Assembly: GCA_910577355.1 (NCBI GenBank)
Contig: CAJTMY010000013.1
Span: 1 to 60,534 of the forward strand
DNA: 60,534 bases
Direction of reading: 5' to 3'
Origin: an uncultured Muribaculaceae bacterium
Lineage (GTDB): Bacteria; Bacteroidota; Bacteroidia; Bacteroidales; Muribaculaceae
In this document: positions 44,301-51,529 of the stretch, in pieces
Layout: the number at the start of each line of letters is the position of its first letter
Numbering within the stretch: the first letter of the stretch is position 1
Translations under genes and position numbers: made by a program
The notes under the pieces: model-generated
The model's input: the letters and a program-made list of their open reading frames with translations, nothing else
Databases searched by the model: none
Told to the model about the DNA's origin: nothing

Positions 44301-46122
44301 CAAGCTCTCATACAGCATCGCCCTCGATCCCACCGGCGTAGGCGAGGAGCCTGCCGATCCCGACGGAGGTGGCGGCATAGCGCCGTGGGCCGCGAAAGCC
44401 CGTGCAGCAAAGGCCGTGGCCGCTGTCGACAGCACCATGCGCACACTCGCCAAGGCTCCCGTAGCCAAGGCTCCTTCGACAAGCGTATATGATGTGCCGG
44501 GCGACTTCGAGTACACCAACGCACTCTACTATCCCACCTCTCCGATAAACGCCGTGCCGTACAACTACGGCGCCAACTCGCTCTACGACATATTCAAGGC
44601 AGCGACGCTGTTCACCGCACCGGCCGAGGGCTTCAACATCTCGCACATCTACCTGCCCGTCACCATCGAGACTGCCACCGACTACAAGGTGACAATCGAA
44701 GTCATCACTGGCAGCACAGTAGGCGAGGGCGACGTGATAGGACGCGGCAAACTCATCATCGAGTCGCAGGCCAACCCCAATATGGGACAGTTCTATGCAG
44801 TGCCTCTCGACAAAGAGGTATTCCTGAATCCCGGCGAAGAGTTCTATGTACAGGTCACCTACTCGGCCGGCGTTAAATTCCCCGCCTACGTCATCAACAA
44901 GGAAGAGGCCATGATCGAAGGCCGATACATGGGCTGGACCGAGAACACAGGCTGGTTTGACGTAGCAGCGTTCTTCGAGGATCAGTACGGATCTATCGGC
45001 TACGTACTCACCTGCCTCGAGACAACCGAAGGCCGCCCGTGGATCAAGCTCCTCACACCCGAGGGCGAAGCCGAGCTCGAAGTAGGCTCGACTGCCGAGA
45101 TCAAACTCGAGATCAACGCAGCCGCTGCCCGTCTCGAGAAGAACAACAAGGCCGTCATCGTAATCAAAGGCAACGACCCGGCCCTGCCCCTGTTCAACCT
45201 ACCCGTAGTACTCGACAAGAACGGCGCGCCGATCATTGAGACTCCCGCCGGAACTGTATATGTCAAGGAAGGTACTGTCACCAACGTGCCCGTAATCGTG
45301 AACGAGCCCGACGGCGATGACTTCACCGTAGCGTTCAACGACGCGCGCGGCAACGCCACAATCTCCGTAGCCGACGCTGCCGGCGCCACAGTCACAACCG
45401 ACGACGACGGCATCATCAGCGTTGCCGGCGCTACGGCACCCGTCGAATTCAACGTAGCCATCGAGCCGGCATTCGGATCGGCATCGGCCGGCAACATATT
45501 CGATCTCACAGTCACCGACGCCCACGACCTCACCGCCGAGACATCGGTACGCTACGATATCGAGCATGTGAACCGCGCCCCCGTGGCCGGTGAAGCACCG
45601 CTCATCGAATTTGCCGAAGGCACCACCTCGGGCGTATACAGCTTCGCCGACATGTTCTCCGATCCCGACGGCGATGAACTCACCTACACATTCGAGATGC
45701 GCGAGAGCCGCTACGTGGATGCTTATCCCAACGCCACAGGCGTGATATTCTACGGCAAGCACAAAGGCAAGGTAACCGCCACCGTCACCGCCACCGACCC
45801 CTCGGGCGAGACAGCCACAATCAAGCTGCCCATTGAGGTGAAGGAGACATCAGGCATCAACGACGCCACAGCCGACGCCACAGGCCTCCACGTCACCCCC
45901 AACCCCATCGACGGCGACATCAACGTATATGCCGACTTCACCGACAGTGAAGCACTCTTCGTGCTCTACGACGCATCGGGCCGCACAGTATTCAGCATAC
46001 GCGCGGCAGTCAGCGCCGGGCAGGCTACCGTCCTTCCGGGCAGCGGACTCGCACAAGGCATCTACATCCTCACCGCCACAGCCGACGGCACCACCCGCAC
46101 CGTCCGCATCGTGAAACCCTGA
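38356..46122 (+). CDS. Giant S8 subtilisin-like protease with Ig/HYDIN-type repeats and sorting tail
   Basis: A 2588-residue secreted protein. After a signal peptide (to about 25, TLSAQ) and a prodomain comes the S8 catalytic domain: Asp204 in AIIDGGIDYRHED, His259 in HGTHVAG, Asn in ATGNNGATG, and Ser438 in GTSMATPHVSG. A fibronectin-III domain (about 510-605) and a long series of ASPM-SPD2-HYDIN-like and beta-propeller/jelly-roll-like modules follow to about 2200, including two that share FPYYGKTYEKVY / FPFYGKKYDKMY. Cadherin-like repeats precede a C-terminal type IX sorting tail (LHVTPNPIDGDINVY ... GIYILTATADG). Probably surface-attached, acting on proteins or adhesion. The catalytic triad is complete. 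Own promoter and terminator, so monocistronic. Confidence 0.93.
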   Translation: MHRFFRWLAAAFITIGATATLSAQSVDPTKGVLRVKLQPEVATQLGNAPHKAAKGRLSTGISPLDRASSQIKAMSIRPMLPYNPQFAAQRARFGLDRWYVVNFDESMPVEQARKIMAATPGVELSEAVTPMVLKEGTGGFRSVSRPPMKAAGTDYFFNDPRLPDQWHYQNFGNIGTAVKGADINLFEAWKTETGRDNVIVAIIDGGIDYRHEDLAANMYVNEAELNGQPGVDDDGNGYVDDIYGFNFCTNSGEIYPHDHGTHVAGTVAAVNNNGIGVAGVAGGDGTPGSGVKMISCQVFDSRQGSGDGDFAAAIVYAAERGATIAQCSWGWSDPEYFEEAVHDAIDYFTESARSDNMTGGLCIFATGNNGATGNFYPAAYDKVLAVAAMTNELQPASYSNYGEWVDVIAPGGLLDYGEAAGVLSTLPNNEYGFNEGTSMATPHVSGIAALVLSRYGSRTFVNSSLRTQLETSVNDFYGYGNNEQYRGLYGSGYIDAAKALQMGDGAAPSPVTDLTLAAAQDYISLSWTIPASSDNNVHHHIIYYSETPFTAESDLGNLRTSVADTKFLNSGDSYTHEITGLKPLTTYYVAIAAINRWGASSELSPVKQVSTNAGPQMSVDVTDLSLTSTAQTPVAKTAFNISNDAEGILKWSVYKRTASAVPASMSRPVVGRTHPYNGTIGSKALAQRAAVTGDYEADDYPAEIKYYSLLFAHIGDTDRSMPNSMAQWFRVDASQYPEGFNLTHVNIEGANGANPVIQIYKGDVAISSASLLQTVEYPYFAYGYPVALNEQIHFAPGESFWVAVHFEGGQEGYPLGMAEADVDGVAGYSFMSNDMGKSWTQLSTALAGSVYEEMASKMTWGITARSANPDWSEVLVLDPASGTVLGGEKQAVEISADGSKLVNGTYNLNLHLTANQSDGAETLVPVTYSVSGNTPDIVTPKIVNFGSLLVGESKTIAVEVYNRGYGKFAGSQWGNGIYSDNISSTSPNFHGPENGVQQGFPARTRVTVELTYAPTEAGSHTGNIIFTDVDGRQARIVVQGVATEPAKLGIEPAVIDAGTLTVGAGSVQKSFKISNSGKYPLEFVFPRFSQETIEGNTATLHKFGYTVSSTLEGYNKFEYDGNPALIGATDIASQFTDDNYLSSAVNLGFAFPYYGKTYEKVYITSFGGVMFVPNESTFRTPLSPSFTAVRGTGLISAYGQQLLMGPQSRVEYSKADGKFVVKFIDVLASVYDTRYTPISFHIALASNGDVEIFYDDYMPDEVFQSGYGLFCGINDLDCADAVTLTSADQADIWGVEDPTPENQRFRSFGTGTAVKFEAPKHCFVQNLNLPYGMVNPGESVEITATLAADASMNAGATFNNIAIVTNDPAPAYSFVRFDAVIDGDELVPVAALERNAIDLGDVFRTSVQKTAVTVKNNGHRALEVTAVKTEKGLVSFSAELPFALEAGMAKDIIVTVPTVTEGAVADRLAIETSAGNLTADIKANVIGCPAVDLSLTEVSETVESGTALVKDLKVTNNGNETLTYAITPDPLVRLTLPENADAVTSYRYSFSGDDSSVKFDWIDIETNGLGAQHGMTYYNLHDYVEVELPFEFPFYGKKYDKMYVYNTGFVSFTKRNDDRIWPEPPADFPGGSIYTNIIAPYWGMHSMDQTRTAGTFHYVTDDYAVVSFIEYGNSMNIGVDFQLVMYKNGTFKFQYKPAFDEAIIFNIFGLAGIANEDGSASIRLPERMVSFGNAVAFSPVVEAPVAPGSSETVKLDFDTRRLAGTYTTTLKVATNVPGSENIEIPVTLDITGKANPQWPADVTVEHVLGFRNTDYSDPMVQMGAMYAAYFNVANAGTAAFTIDNIEIDGPKVYDDWMDMYIDVFSLFVNQPEIDWITGEPTGGKAWGLYEPGFTMLSVGAEPVEFAIPMLENEYAFTPGEYNIRLTLGYTTEAGTEQRDVNVKFVVTPAPAVTFDREEVYVKAIGENDSFNETIVIGNEGEYKLSYSIALDPTGVGEEPADPDGGGGIAPWAAKARAAKAVAAVDSTMRTLAKAPVAKAPSTSVYDVPGDFEYTNALYYPTSPINAVPYNYGANSLYDIFKAATLFTAPAEGFNISHIYLPVTIETATDYKVTIEVITGSTVGEGDVIGRGKLIIESQANPNMGQFYAVPLDKEVFLNPGEEFYVQVTYSAGVKFPAYVINKEEAMIEGRYMGWTENTGWFDVAAFFEDQYGSIGYVLTCLETTEGRPWIKLLTPEGEAELEVGSTAEIKLEINAAAARLEKNNKAVIVIKGNDPALPLFNLPVVLDKNGAPIIETPAGTVYVKEGTVTNVPVIVNEPDGDDFTVAFNDARGNATISVADAAGATVTTDDDGIISVAGATAPVEFNVAIEPAFGSASAGNIFDLTVTDAHDLTAETSVRYDIEHVNRAPVAGEAPLIEFAEGTTSGVYSFADMFSDPDGDELTYTFEMRESRYVDAYPNATGVIFYGKHKGKVTATVTATDPSGETATIKLPIEVKETSGINDATADATGLHVTPNPIDGDINVYADFTDSEALFVLYDASGRTVFSIRAAVSAGQATVLPGSGLAQGIYILTATADGTTRTVRIVKP

Positions 46123-46146
46123 TCACACCGATCCCTTCATACCCAG

Positions 46147-46175
46147 GCACCCGGCTCCCCGCCGGGTGCTTTTTT
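46147..46175 (+). terminator. Rho-independent terminator of the S8 protease gene
   Basis: GCACCCGGC pairs exactly with GCCGGGTGC around TCCCC, followed by six T residues. Confidence 0.95.
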
Positions 46176-46202
46176 ATTTTCGTCAAATTCCAAATTATTC
46201 AC

Positions 46203-46210
46203 TATCTTTG
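46203..46210 (+). promoter_or_regulatory. -7 box of dnaX
   Basis: TATCTTTG matches TAnnTTTG and ends only 5 nt before the dnaX ATG, which predicts a leaderless or nearly leaderless mRNA. Confidence 0.6.
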
Positions 46211-46215
46211 CAGTC

Positions 46216-47973
46216 ATGGAACAATATATCGTATCGGCGCGGAAATACCGCCCGTCGACGTTCGCCTCGGTGGTGGGACAGCAGGCGCTCACCTCCACCC
46301 TTAAAAACGCCATCGCCAACGACCGTCTGGCCCACGCCTACCTGTTCTGCGGCTCGAGAGGTGTGGGCAAGACGTCGTGCGCGCGCATCTTCGCCAAGAC
46401 CATCAACTGCCTCAACCCCGGAGCCGACGGCGAGGCCTGCAATGAATGCCCCTCGTGCCGCGCGTTCAACGAGGGCAATTCGCTCAATATCGTCGAGCTC
46501 GACGCGGCGTCGCACAACGGCATCGAGGACATAAAGAGCATCATAGAGCAGGTGCAGATCCCGCCCACCCGCGGGCGCTACCGCGTGTTTATCATCGACG
46601 AGGTGCACATGCTGTCCACGGCGGCGTTCAACGCCTTCCTCAAGACGCTCGAGGAGCCGCCGGCCTACGTTATATTCATCCTCGCCACCACCGAGAAGCA
46701 CAAGATCATCCCCACCATACTGTCGCGCTGCCAGATCTACGACTTCAACCGCATATCCATCGCCGACATGGTATCGCATCTGGGACGTGTGGCCGCCGAC
46801 CAAGGCATCACTGCCGATCCTGCCGCCCTCAACATCATAGCGCGGCAGGCCGACGGTGCCATGCGCGACGCATTGTCGATATTCGACCAGGTGGCGGCTT
46901 CGGCACACGGCAACGTCACCTACGAAGGCACCATCGCGAGCCTCAATGTGCTCGACGCGTCATACTACCGCCGACTGGTGGAGGCCTTCGAGAAAGGCGA
47001 CATCCCGGCGGCACTGCTGGTGTTCCACGAGGTAAGGCGCAAAGGCTTCGACTCGTTGTTTTTCATCAACGGACTTGGCGAATATCTGCGCTGCCTGATG
47101 CTCGCATCGTCGCCCGCTACCCTGCCGCTGCTCGACATGCCCGACGACATGCGCGCCGAGACCGCCGCACAGGCCGCAAGGCTCAAACCCGACTTCCTGT
47201 ATGCCGCTATGGGGTTGTGCAACGATGCCGACCTCAACTACCGCGTATCGGGCAACAAACAGCTGCTTGTAGAACTCACACTGATCCGTATCGCCCAACT
47301 TCTGAGCCCCTCGACCATTAAAAGTGGTCGGGCCGGGGGGCCTCTCAAACCCATAAAAAAGCCGGAAGCGCAGCAGGCCACGCCCGCCCCGGCAAGCGAA
47401 AAACCAACGGAGCGAACAGAGGTAACCGCCGCGCCCGAAAAGCCGGCGACATCGGCTCCTGCACCCGCACAGCCGCCACGTGCGGGCGAGCATGTAGCCG
47501 TGCCGCGCACCACACGCCGCGAGCAGCCCGGCGCGCCGCTGCGCGTGGGCGGACTCTCCATCCACGGCAGCCGTGCCGCGCAGGCCGACGAGGCATCGGC
47601 ACACAGCCGCCGGGAAGCCTACACCGCAGCACAGGTGCTGGATGCATGGAAAGCATTCGGCGCGCAGAGAGAGAAGACCATGCCCGCCCTGTCCACGCTG
47701 ATAAGGAATATCACGCCGATGCCCGGCAGCGAGCCCGATGCGTGGATAGTGAAGGTCGAACAATCCGCGGCGCTGCTTCTCAACGATATCATCGACGAAC
47801 TGCTCGCCTACGTCCGCAACGCCCTCCGCAACGACTCATGGAGCCTGCACACCGAGATACATTCCTCGGGGCTCGGGCCGGAATTCTGGTCCGACTCGCA
47901 GGTGCTCAAGCATCTCCTCGCCGACGAGGACTTCGCCAAATTCTACAACGACTTCCACCTGAAATTGCTGTAA
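46216..47973 (+). CDS. dnaX: DNA polymerase III subunit gamma/tau
   Basis: A 585-residue clamp-loader ATPase. Walker A is GSRGVGKTSC (about 46-55), the zinc module has four Cys in CLNPG..GEACNECPSC, Walker B is IIDEVHML, and the sensor 1/SRC motif is LSRCQIYDF. Domains I-III span about 1-365; a Pro/Ala/Glu-rich linker (about 380-450) leads to a C-terminal tau-like domain (about 470-585) that in other bacteria contacts DnaB and the polymerase. It loads the sliding clamp during replication. The preceding terminator and the close -7 box make it an independent unit. Confidence 0.96.
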   Translation: MEQYIVSARKYRPSTFASVVGQQALTSTLKNAIANDRLAHAYLFCGSRGVGKTSCARIFAKTINCLNPGADGEACNECPSCRAFNEGNSLNIVELDAASHNGIEDIKSIIEQVQIPPTRGRYRVFIIDEVHMLSTAAFNAFLKTLEEPPAYVIFILATTEKHKIIPTILSRCQIYDFNRISIADMVSHLGRVAADQGITADPAALNIIARQADGAMRDALSIFDQVAASAHGNVTYEGTIASLNVLDASYYRRLVEAFEKGDIPAALLVFHEVRRKGFDSLFFINGLGEYLRCLMLASSPATLPLLDMPDDMRAETAAQAARLKPDFLYAAMGLCNDADLNYRVSGNKQLLVELTLIRIAQLLSPSTIKSGRAGGPLKPIKKPEAQQATPAPASEKPTERTEVTAAPEKPATSAPAPAQPPRAGEHVAVPRTTRREQPGAPLRVGGLSIHGSRAAQADEASAHSRREAYTAAQVLDAWKAFGAQREKTMPALSTLIRNITPMPGSEPDAWIVKVEQSAALLLNDIIDELLAYVRNALRNDSWSLHTEIHSSGLGPEFWSDSQVLKHLLADEDFAKFYNDFHLKLL

Positions 47974-48191
47974 AATGTAACACAAATAAACTGTTCAATA
48001 AGGCGTGCGTAGCCCGCCGATTCAAACAACTGCGCATCAGAGCCAAGCGTATCAAATCGGCGGCCTACGGGCGCCAACAACAGTATGAGACGTTAACCGA
48101 GCACGCCTCGCTTTGTGAGTTCGGCGGACTCGGTTACGAATAAATCGACGGGCTACACACGCCTTTTATTTTCTGGTGTTCAAGAGTCTTA
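47974..48191 (+). other. Intergenic region with an open frame lacking a start codon
   Basis: The plus-strand frame ending at 48143 reads as a plausible basic peptide (ARRFKQLRIRAKRIKSAAYG, then YETLTEHASLCEFGGLGYE) but has no ATG, GTG or TTG after the dnaX stop. It could be a gene remnant or part of an RNA. No promoter or terminator could be assigned. Confidence 0.35.
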
Positions 48192-49448
48192 TCACAGATT
48201 ACAAATACGTCCGGCCATCAGTATCGTCCCGGATGTACGGTTGTAGATGAAATAGAGGAACGGCCGGTCGAGAGTGTATTCGACCTTATCTTCGGCCGGC
48301 AAAGCTTCTTCCAAACCGCCTATTACAGTTACGGCTGCGGCCGTCACGCCCTCTTCATCCACAGTAGTCATCGTTTTCTGTCTCGTTTCTAAAGATGCGA
48401 TACCATTGACGATGTTTACTGCACCCATCTTATCGAGGTTTTTGAATGCTGAGGGTAATCCCATCGCCCCTAATAATTCCGAAAGTCCGGCATCGGTATC
48501 TATATTGAACTTTGGCAGGCTGAGATCAACATTACGAGTCCGGGCATTGTCAATGCCGGCTTTCCATTCGTCGAATGACAAATTCGCAGACAATGTCTTA
48601 ATATCCGTGCCATCGGCCGGGAGCACAAACGCCATTGCCGCATCACCTTCAAAATTCTTTATTACGGCGCTCAGACGGTCTTGCTTCACATACTCATACA
48701 TTCCATTACTGCGCATCATATCGATTTCCGAGTCTGATTCCGTGCCGTAGAAAGTCTTTTTAACAGTCCTATCCTTCTTGAATGAGTCCTTCCATTTTGC
48801 TTTGAAGTATAGAGCATTGATCAGATAGATAATATTCCTTTCATCCGTGGATTCTATCATATTATCAATATAGCCGTGTGTCTTGTTGCGTATCCATGCG
48901 TTCATCTTTCCGGGCACCGAGCTGTCCGTGAAGTCAACTCCGTTGATTTCGGCATAGAACGTACTGTTCATATTGCGCACGTAGCTGTCGAGTACGTTGC
49001 ACCGGATGCTCGAATACCATATCGAGTTGGCAAGTTCGAGATTGTCACGCCCTACAAGGTATCGCATTATTTTGTTGCATGAGCCGTTGAGGCTTTGCAG
49101 ATCCGTGGTATTTAGTACTTTCAGCGCTCCGGCGGTAAGAGCATCGTCACCCGAATTGGCAAGCATGGCGAGAGCAAGCGAAGCACTCAGCGGCGATACC
49201 GAATAGTTATCCTTGTTATCCTGAGCCATATCTCCGAAAACCACATCGTAATTCAGAGCCATGGCATTGAAAAACTCGATGCCGAATTTATTCAGCCCCT
49301 CATTAGCATCAACCTCCGCTCCTGTCAGCGTAAGATCAGCTGTCGGCTGAATCGGGTTCGGATCATCCCACTTGCCCCCGCCCGACTCACTCGAGCACCC
49401 CGCCAATATCAGCGCGAATGCAATGATTAATGTTAGTTTTAGTTTCAT
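48192..49448 (-). CDS. Serpin-family protease inhibitor, lipoprotein
   Basis: A 418-residue serpin exported as a lipoprotein (lipobox LILAGC). Family landmarks: NSIWYSS, VDFTDSSVPGKMNAWI, INALYFKAKWKDSF and the C-terminal RPFLYFIYNRTSGTILMAGR. The reactive-centre hinge VDEEGVTAAAVTVI (363-376) has small residues at the P12-P9 positions, the mark of an inhibitory serpin that can undergo loop insertion. It likely protects the cell surface from host or rival serine proteases. It is convergent with dnaX and has its own promoter. Confidence 0.95.
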   Translation of the reverse strand: MKLKLTLIIAFALILAGCSSESGGGKWDDPNPIQPTADLTLTGAEVDANEGLNKFGIEFFNAMALNYDVVFGDMAQDNKDNYSVSPLSASLALAMLANSGDDALTAGALKVLNTTDLQSLNGSCNKIMRYLVGRDNLELANSIWYSSIRCNVLDSYVRNMNSTFYAEINGVDFTDSSVPGKMNAWIRNKTHGYIDNMIESTDERNIIYLINALYFKAKWKDSFKKDRTVKKTFYGTESDSEIDMMRSNGMYEYVKQDRLSAVIKNFEGDAAMAFVLPADGTDIKTLSANLSFDEWKAGIDNARTRNVDLSLPKFNIDTDAGLSELLGAMGLPSAFKNLDKMGAVNIVNGIASLETRQKTMTTVDEEGVTAAAVTVIGGLEEALPAEDKVEYTLDRPFLYFIYNRTSGTILMAGRICNL

Positions 49449-49535
49449 CTGTTTATTATTTAGGTATTATGCAGATTAATGTTGTTTATTTTGGTAGAAA
49501 ATCGCGGTTTCGCGTTTGAAGAATACTAACATTCG

Positions 49536-49567
49536 CAAATTTAAAACAAATAATTGCTAAATGCAAA
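49536..49567 (-). promoter_or_regulatory. Promoter of the serpin gene
   Basis: Minus-strand TTTG (49567-49564), a 20-nt spacer, then TAAATTTG (49543-49536). The leader would be about 80 nt. The 250-bp gap 49449-49698 holds no gene; near 49596-49630 it has short AACACTGCAAA-type repeats. Confidence 0.7.
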
Positions 49568-49698
49568 TATTTTCAAGTTTTTTTTGCAAATAAACACTAA
49601 ACACTGCAAACAACACTGCAAAAATACAGCAATTATACGACAACGGCATATTAAGTGCTATATTTTCGCAGCGAAGTTGTACAGACCAAACCTATATA

Positions 49699-50676
49699 TT
49701 ATTCAAGTTTCCGTGTGCAGCGCACATTATATTTGTACAGCAGTGCGACGGGGTGGTATTGCATCTTGGCGTCGCGGAGGCCGGGGTCGCCGCAGTCTTC
49801 CTCGCGGTTGCAGTAGCGCAGTCCGGGATGACGGGCGAGCATGTAGCGGGCAAAAAGATGTCCGATGGCAGCGCCTGCACCCGGCACGGCGCGGTCGATC
49901 TTCTCGATATGGGCATAAAGGGTGTCGCCTATGACCTCGCCCACGGCAATGGCCGCGATAGCGCCCGAAGCGAGCCGCAGCACAGCGCCCTCGAATGGAT
50001 ATGAAGTGTAGTGCTCCAGCACCCGCCGGCACTCGGAGTGCTCGTACACGGCCATGCCGTCGTCGGCCTTGTCGCCGAGGCCGACCGACTCAAGAAACAT
50101 TATGGCGTCGGGCAGATCCTCGCACCCGAGAGGCGAGAGCGTCCAACCGGGATTGGCCTTGAAGAACTGATTCACATGGTTGCGTTTCTTGCTCATCGCC
50201 TTGCCCGACAGGGTGGCCAACGAATGTATGTCGTAGAGATAATCGGCCCAGTCGTCGAGCGGCTCGATGTCGCAGTCGCCGCCAAGGGCATCCACAAGGG
50301 CGTCGAGGCGGTCGTCGGGCACGGCCGAGAACACCGGCGGCAGGCAGCGTGCGCGGCAGTAGCCGAGCACGAGGCGTACCGACTCGTCTAGCGGCAGGGA
50401 GCCGACGGGCAGCATGAAAGCCGTCTCGCACCGGCAATTCTCGGTGCGACCCTTGATAAAGAGGGTATCGCGGTATACACAATATTCGTATCCGAAATAG
50501 TCGATCCACATGAAGATACCGCCGGCGGTATAGTCGCATGTGCGGCTTATGGCCGTCTGGAGCAGGCCGTTGATGAGCGGCATGTCGGCATCGGTGACAG
50601 GTCTGAACCTGAGAGGAGTGTCTGTAATAGTGGCCACGGCAACAGCGGCCTTCGTACAGTAAGGATTGGATTCCAT
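49699..50676 (-). CDS. DUF2156 protein (phosphatidylglycerol lysyltransferase-like GNAT fold)
   Basis: A 325-residue cytoplasmic-looking protein of the DUF2156 family, built from two GNAT-like halves as in the catalytic domain of MprF-type aminoacyl-PG synthases and FemX-like enzymes. Landmarks are TCDYTAGGIFMWIDYFG, LSGKAMSKKRNHVNQF, AIAVGEVIGDTLYAHIEK and the end RYCNREEDCGDPGLRDAKMQYHP, split by NREED, the most conserved part. No membrane domain is attached. It may transfer an aminoacyl group to a lipid or peptide. Divergent from coaX across 112 bp. Confidence 0.85.
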   Translation of the reverse strand: MESNPYCTKAAVAVATITDTPLRFRPVTDADMPLINGLLQTAISRTCDYTAGGIFMWIDYFGYEYCVYRDTLFIKGRTENCRCETAFMLPVGSLPLDESVRLVLGYCRARCLPPVFSAVPDDRLDALVDALGGDCDIEPLDDWADYLYDIHSLATLSGKAMSKKRNHVNQFFKANPGWTLSPLGCEDLPDAIMFLESVGLGDKADDGMAVYEHSECRRVLEHYTSYPFEGAVLRLASGAIAAIAVGEVIGDTLYAHIEKIDRAVPGAGAAIGHLFARYMLARHPGLRYCNREEDCGDPGLRDAKMQYHPVALLYKYNVRCTRKLE

Positions 50677-50749
50677 AAAGAATTTCAGCTTGATTATACA
50701 TATACAACAATTTCATGCGTGCCGGCAGTTATTAAAAAGCTTTAATATT

Positions 50750-50780
50750 TTTGCCATTGCGCGGGGATTTTGTAATTTTG
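50750..50780 (+). promoter_or_regulatory. Promoter of the coaX operon
   Basis: TTTG (50750-50753), a 19-nt spacer, then TAATTTTG (50773-50780): a textbook Bacteroides promoter. The -7 box ends 8 nt before the coaX ATG. Confidence 0.8.
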
Positions 50781-50788
50781 CCCCCCGT

Positions 50789-51529
50789 ATGGCACTTAAG
50801 CTAACCATCGACGAGGGCAACTCGTCAACCAAGGTGGCCCTGTGGCGCGATAACGTCATGGAGGCCGTGGCGACGCATCGCCACGCGACGCCACAACTGC
50901 TGCGCGGCATCCTCCCCGACGGAGAGAAGGCCGACAGTGCCATCCTGTGCTCGGTATGCGGACACTCGGAGGCCGAGATCAACGCCCTTACCGAGGGGCT
51001 TGCCCGCAAGGTGACGGTGCTCAGTGCCGATACGCCGATGCCGATATCCATCGACTATCGCTCGCGCCATACCCTCGGAGCCGACCGCATCGCCGCTGCC
51101 GCGGCCACTGCCGCACTCGTGCCCTCACGCCCGGCGCTTGTAGTGGATCTGGGCACAGCCATCACATACGACGTGGTGACTGCCGACGCACACTTTGCCG
51201 GCGGCAACATCGCCCCCGGCATCTTTGTACGGCTGGAAGCTCTTGACCATTTTACCCGCGCCTTGCCGCTGGTGGAAACTGACGGCGACGTGCCCCGATG
51301 GGGGTACGACACCACTACCGCCATGCGCTCGGGCGCTATACGCGGCGTAGTGGGTGAACTGCAATATTACCGCCACTGCCTTGCCGCCGAATGCGACACC
51401 GATCCTGCAGTGATTCTCACCGGCGGATCGGCCGAGCTGATACTGCCATTCATCACCACACCGATCATATACGAGCCCAATCTGGTGCTCATCGGACTCA
51501 ACCGCATATTAGATTACAATGAAGAATAA
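50789..51529 (+). CDS. coaX: Type III pantothenate kinase
   Basis: A 246-residue enzyme for the first step of coenzyme A synthesis. ASKHA-fold motifs: TIDEGNSSTKVALW (phosphate 1 loop, normally DxGNT), GADRIAAAAA (substrate helix), VVDLGTAITYDVV (phosphate 2, catalytic Asp) and ILTGGSAELI (adenosine loop). The frame is open 41 codons further upstream, but the family start and the -7 box at 50773-50780 place it at 50789. It overlaps the next gene by 11 bp. Confidence 0.95.
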   Translation: MALKLTIDEGNSSTKVALWRDNVMEAVATHRHATPQLLRGILPDGEKADSAILCSVCGHSEAEINALTEGLARKVTVLSADTPMPISIDYRSRHTLGADRIAAAAATAALVPSRPALVVDLGTAITYDVVTADAHFAGGNIAPGIFVRLEALDHFTRALPLVETDGDVPRWGYDTTTAMRSGAIRGVVGELQYYRHCLAAECDTDPAVILTGGSAELILPFITTPIIYEPNLVLIGLNRILDYNEE

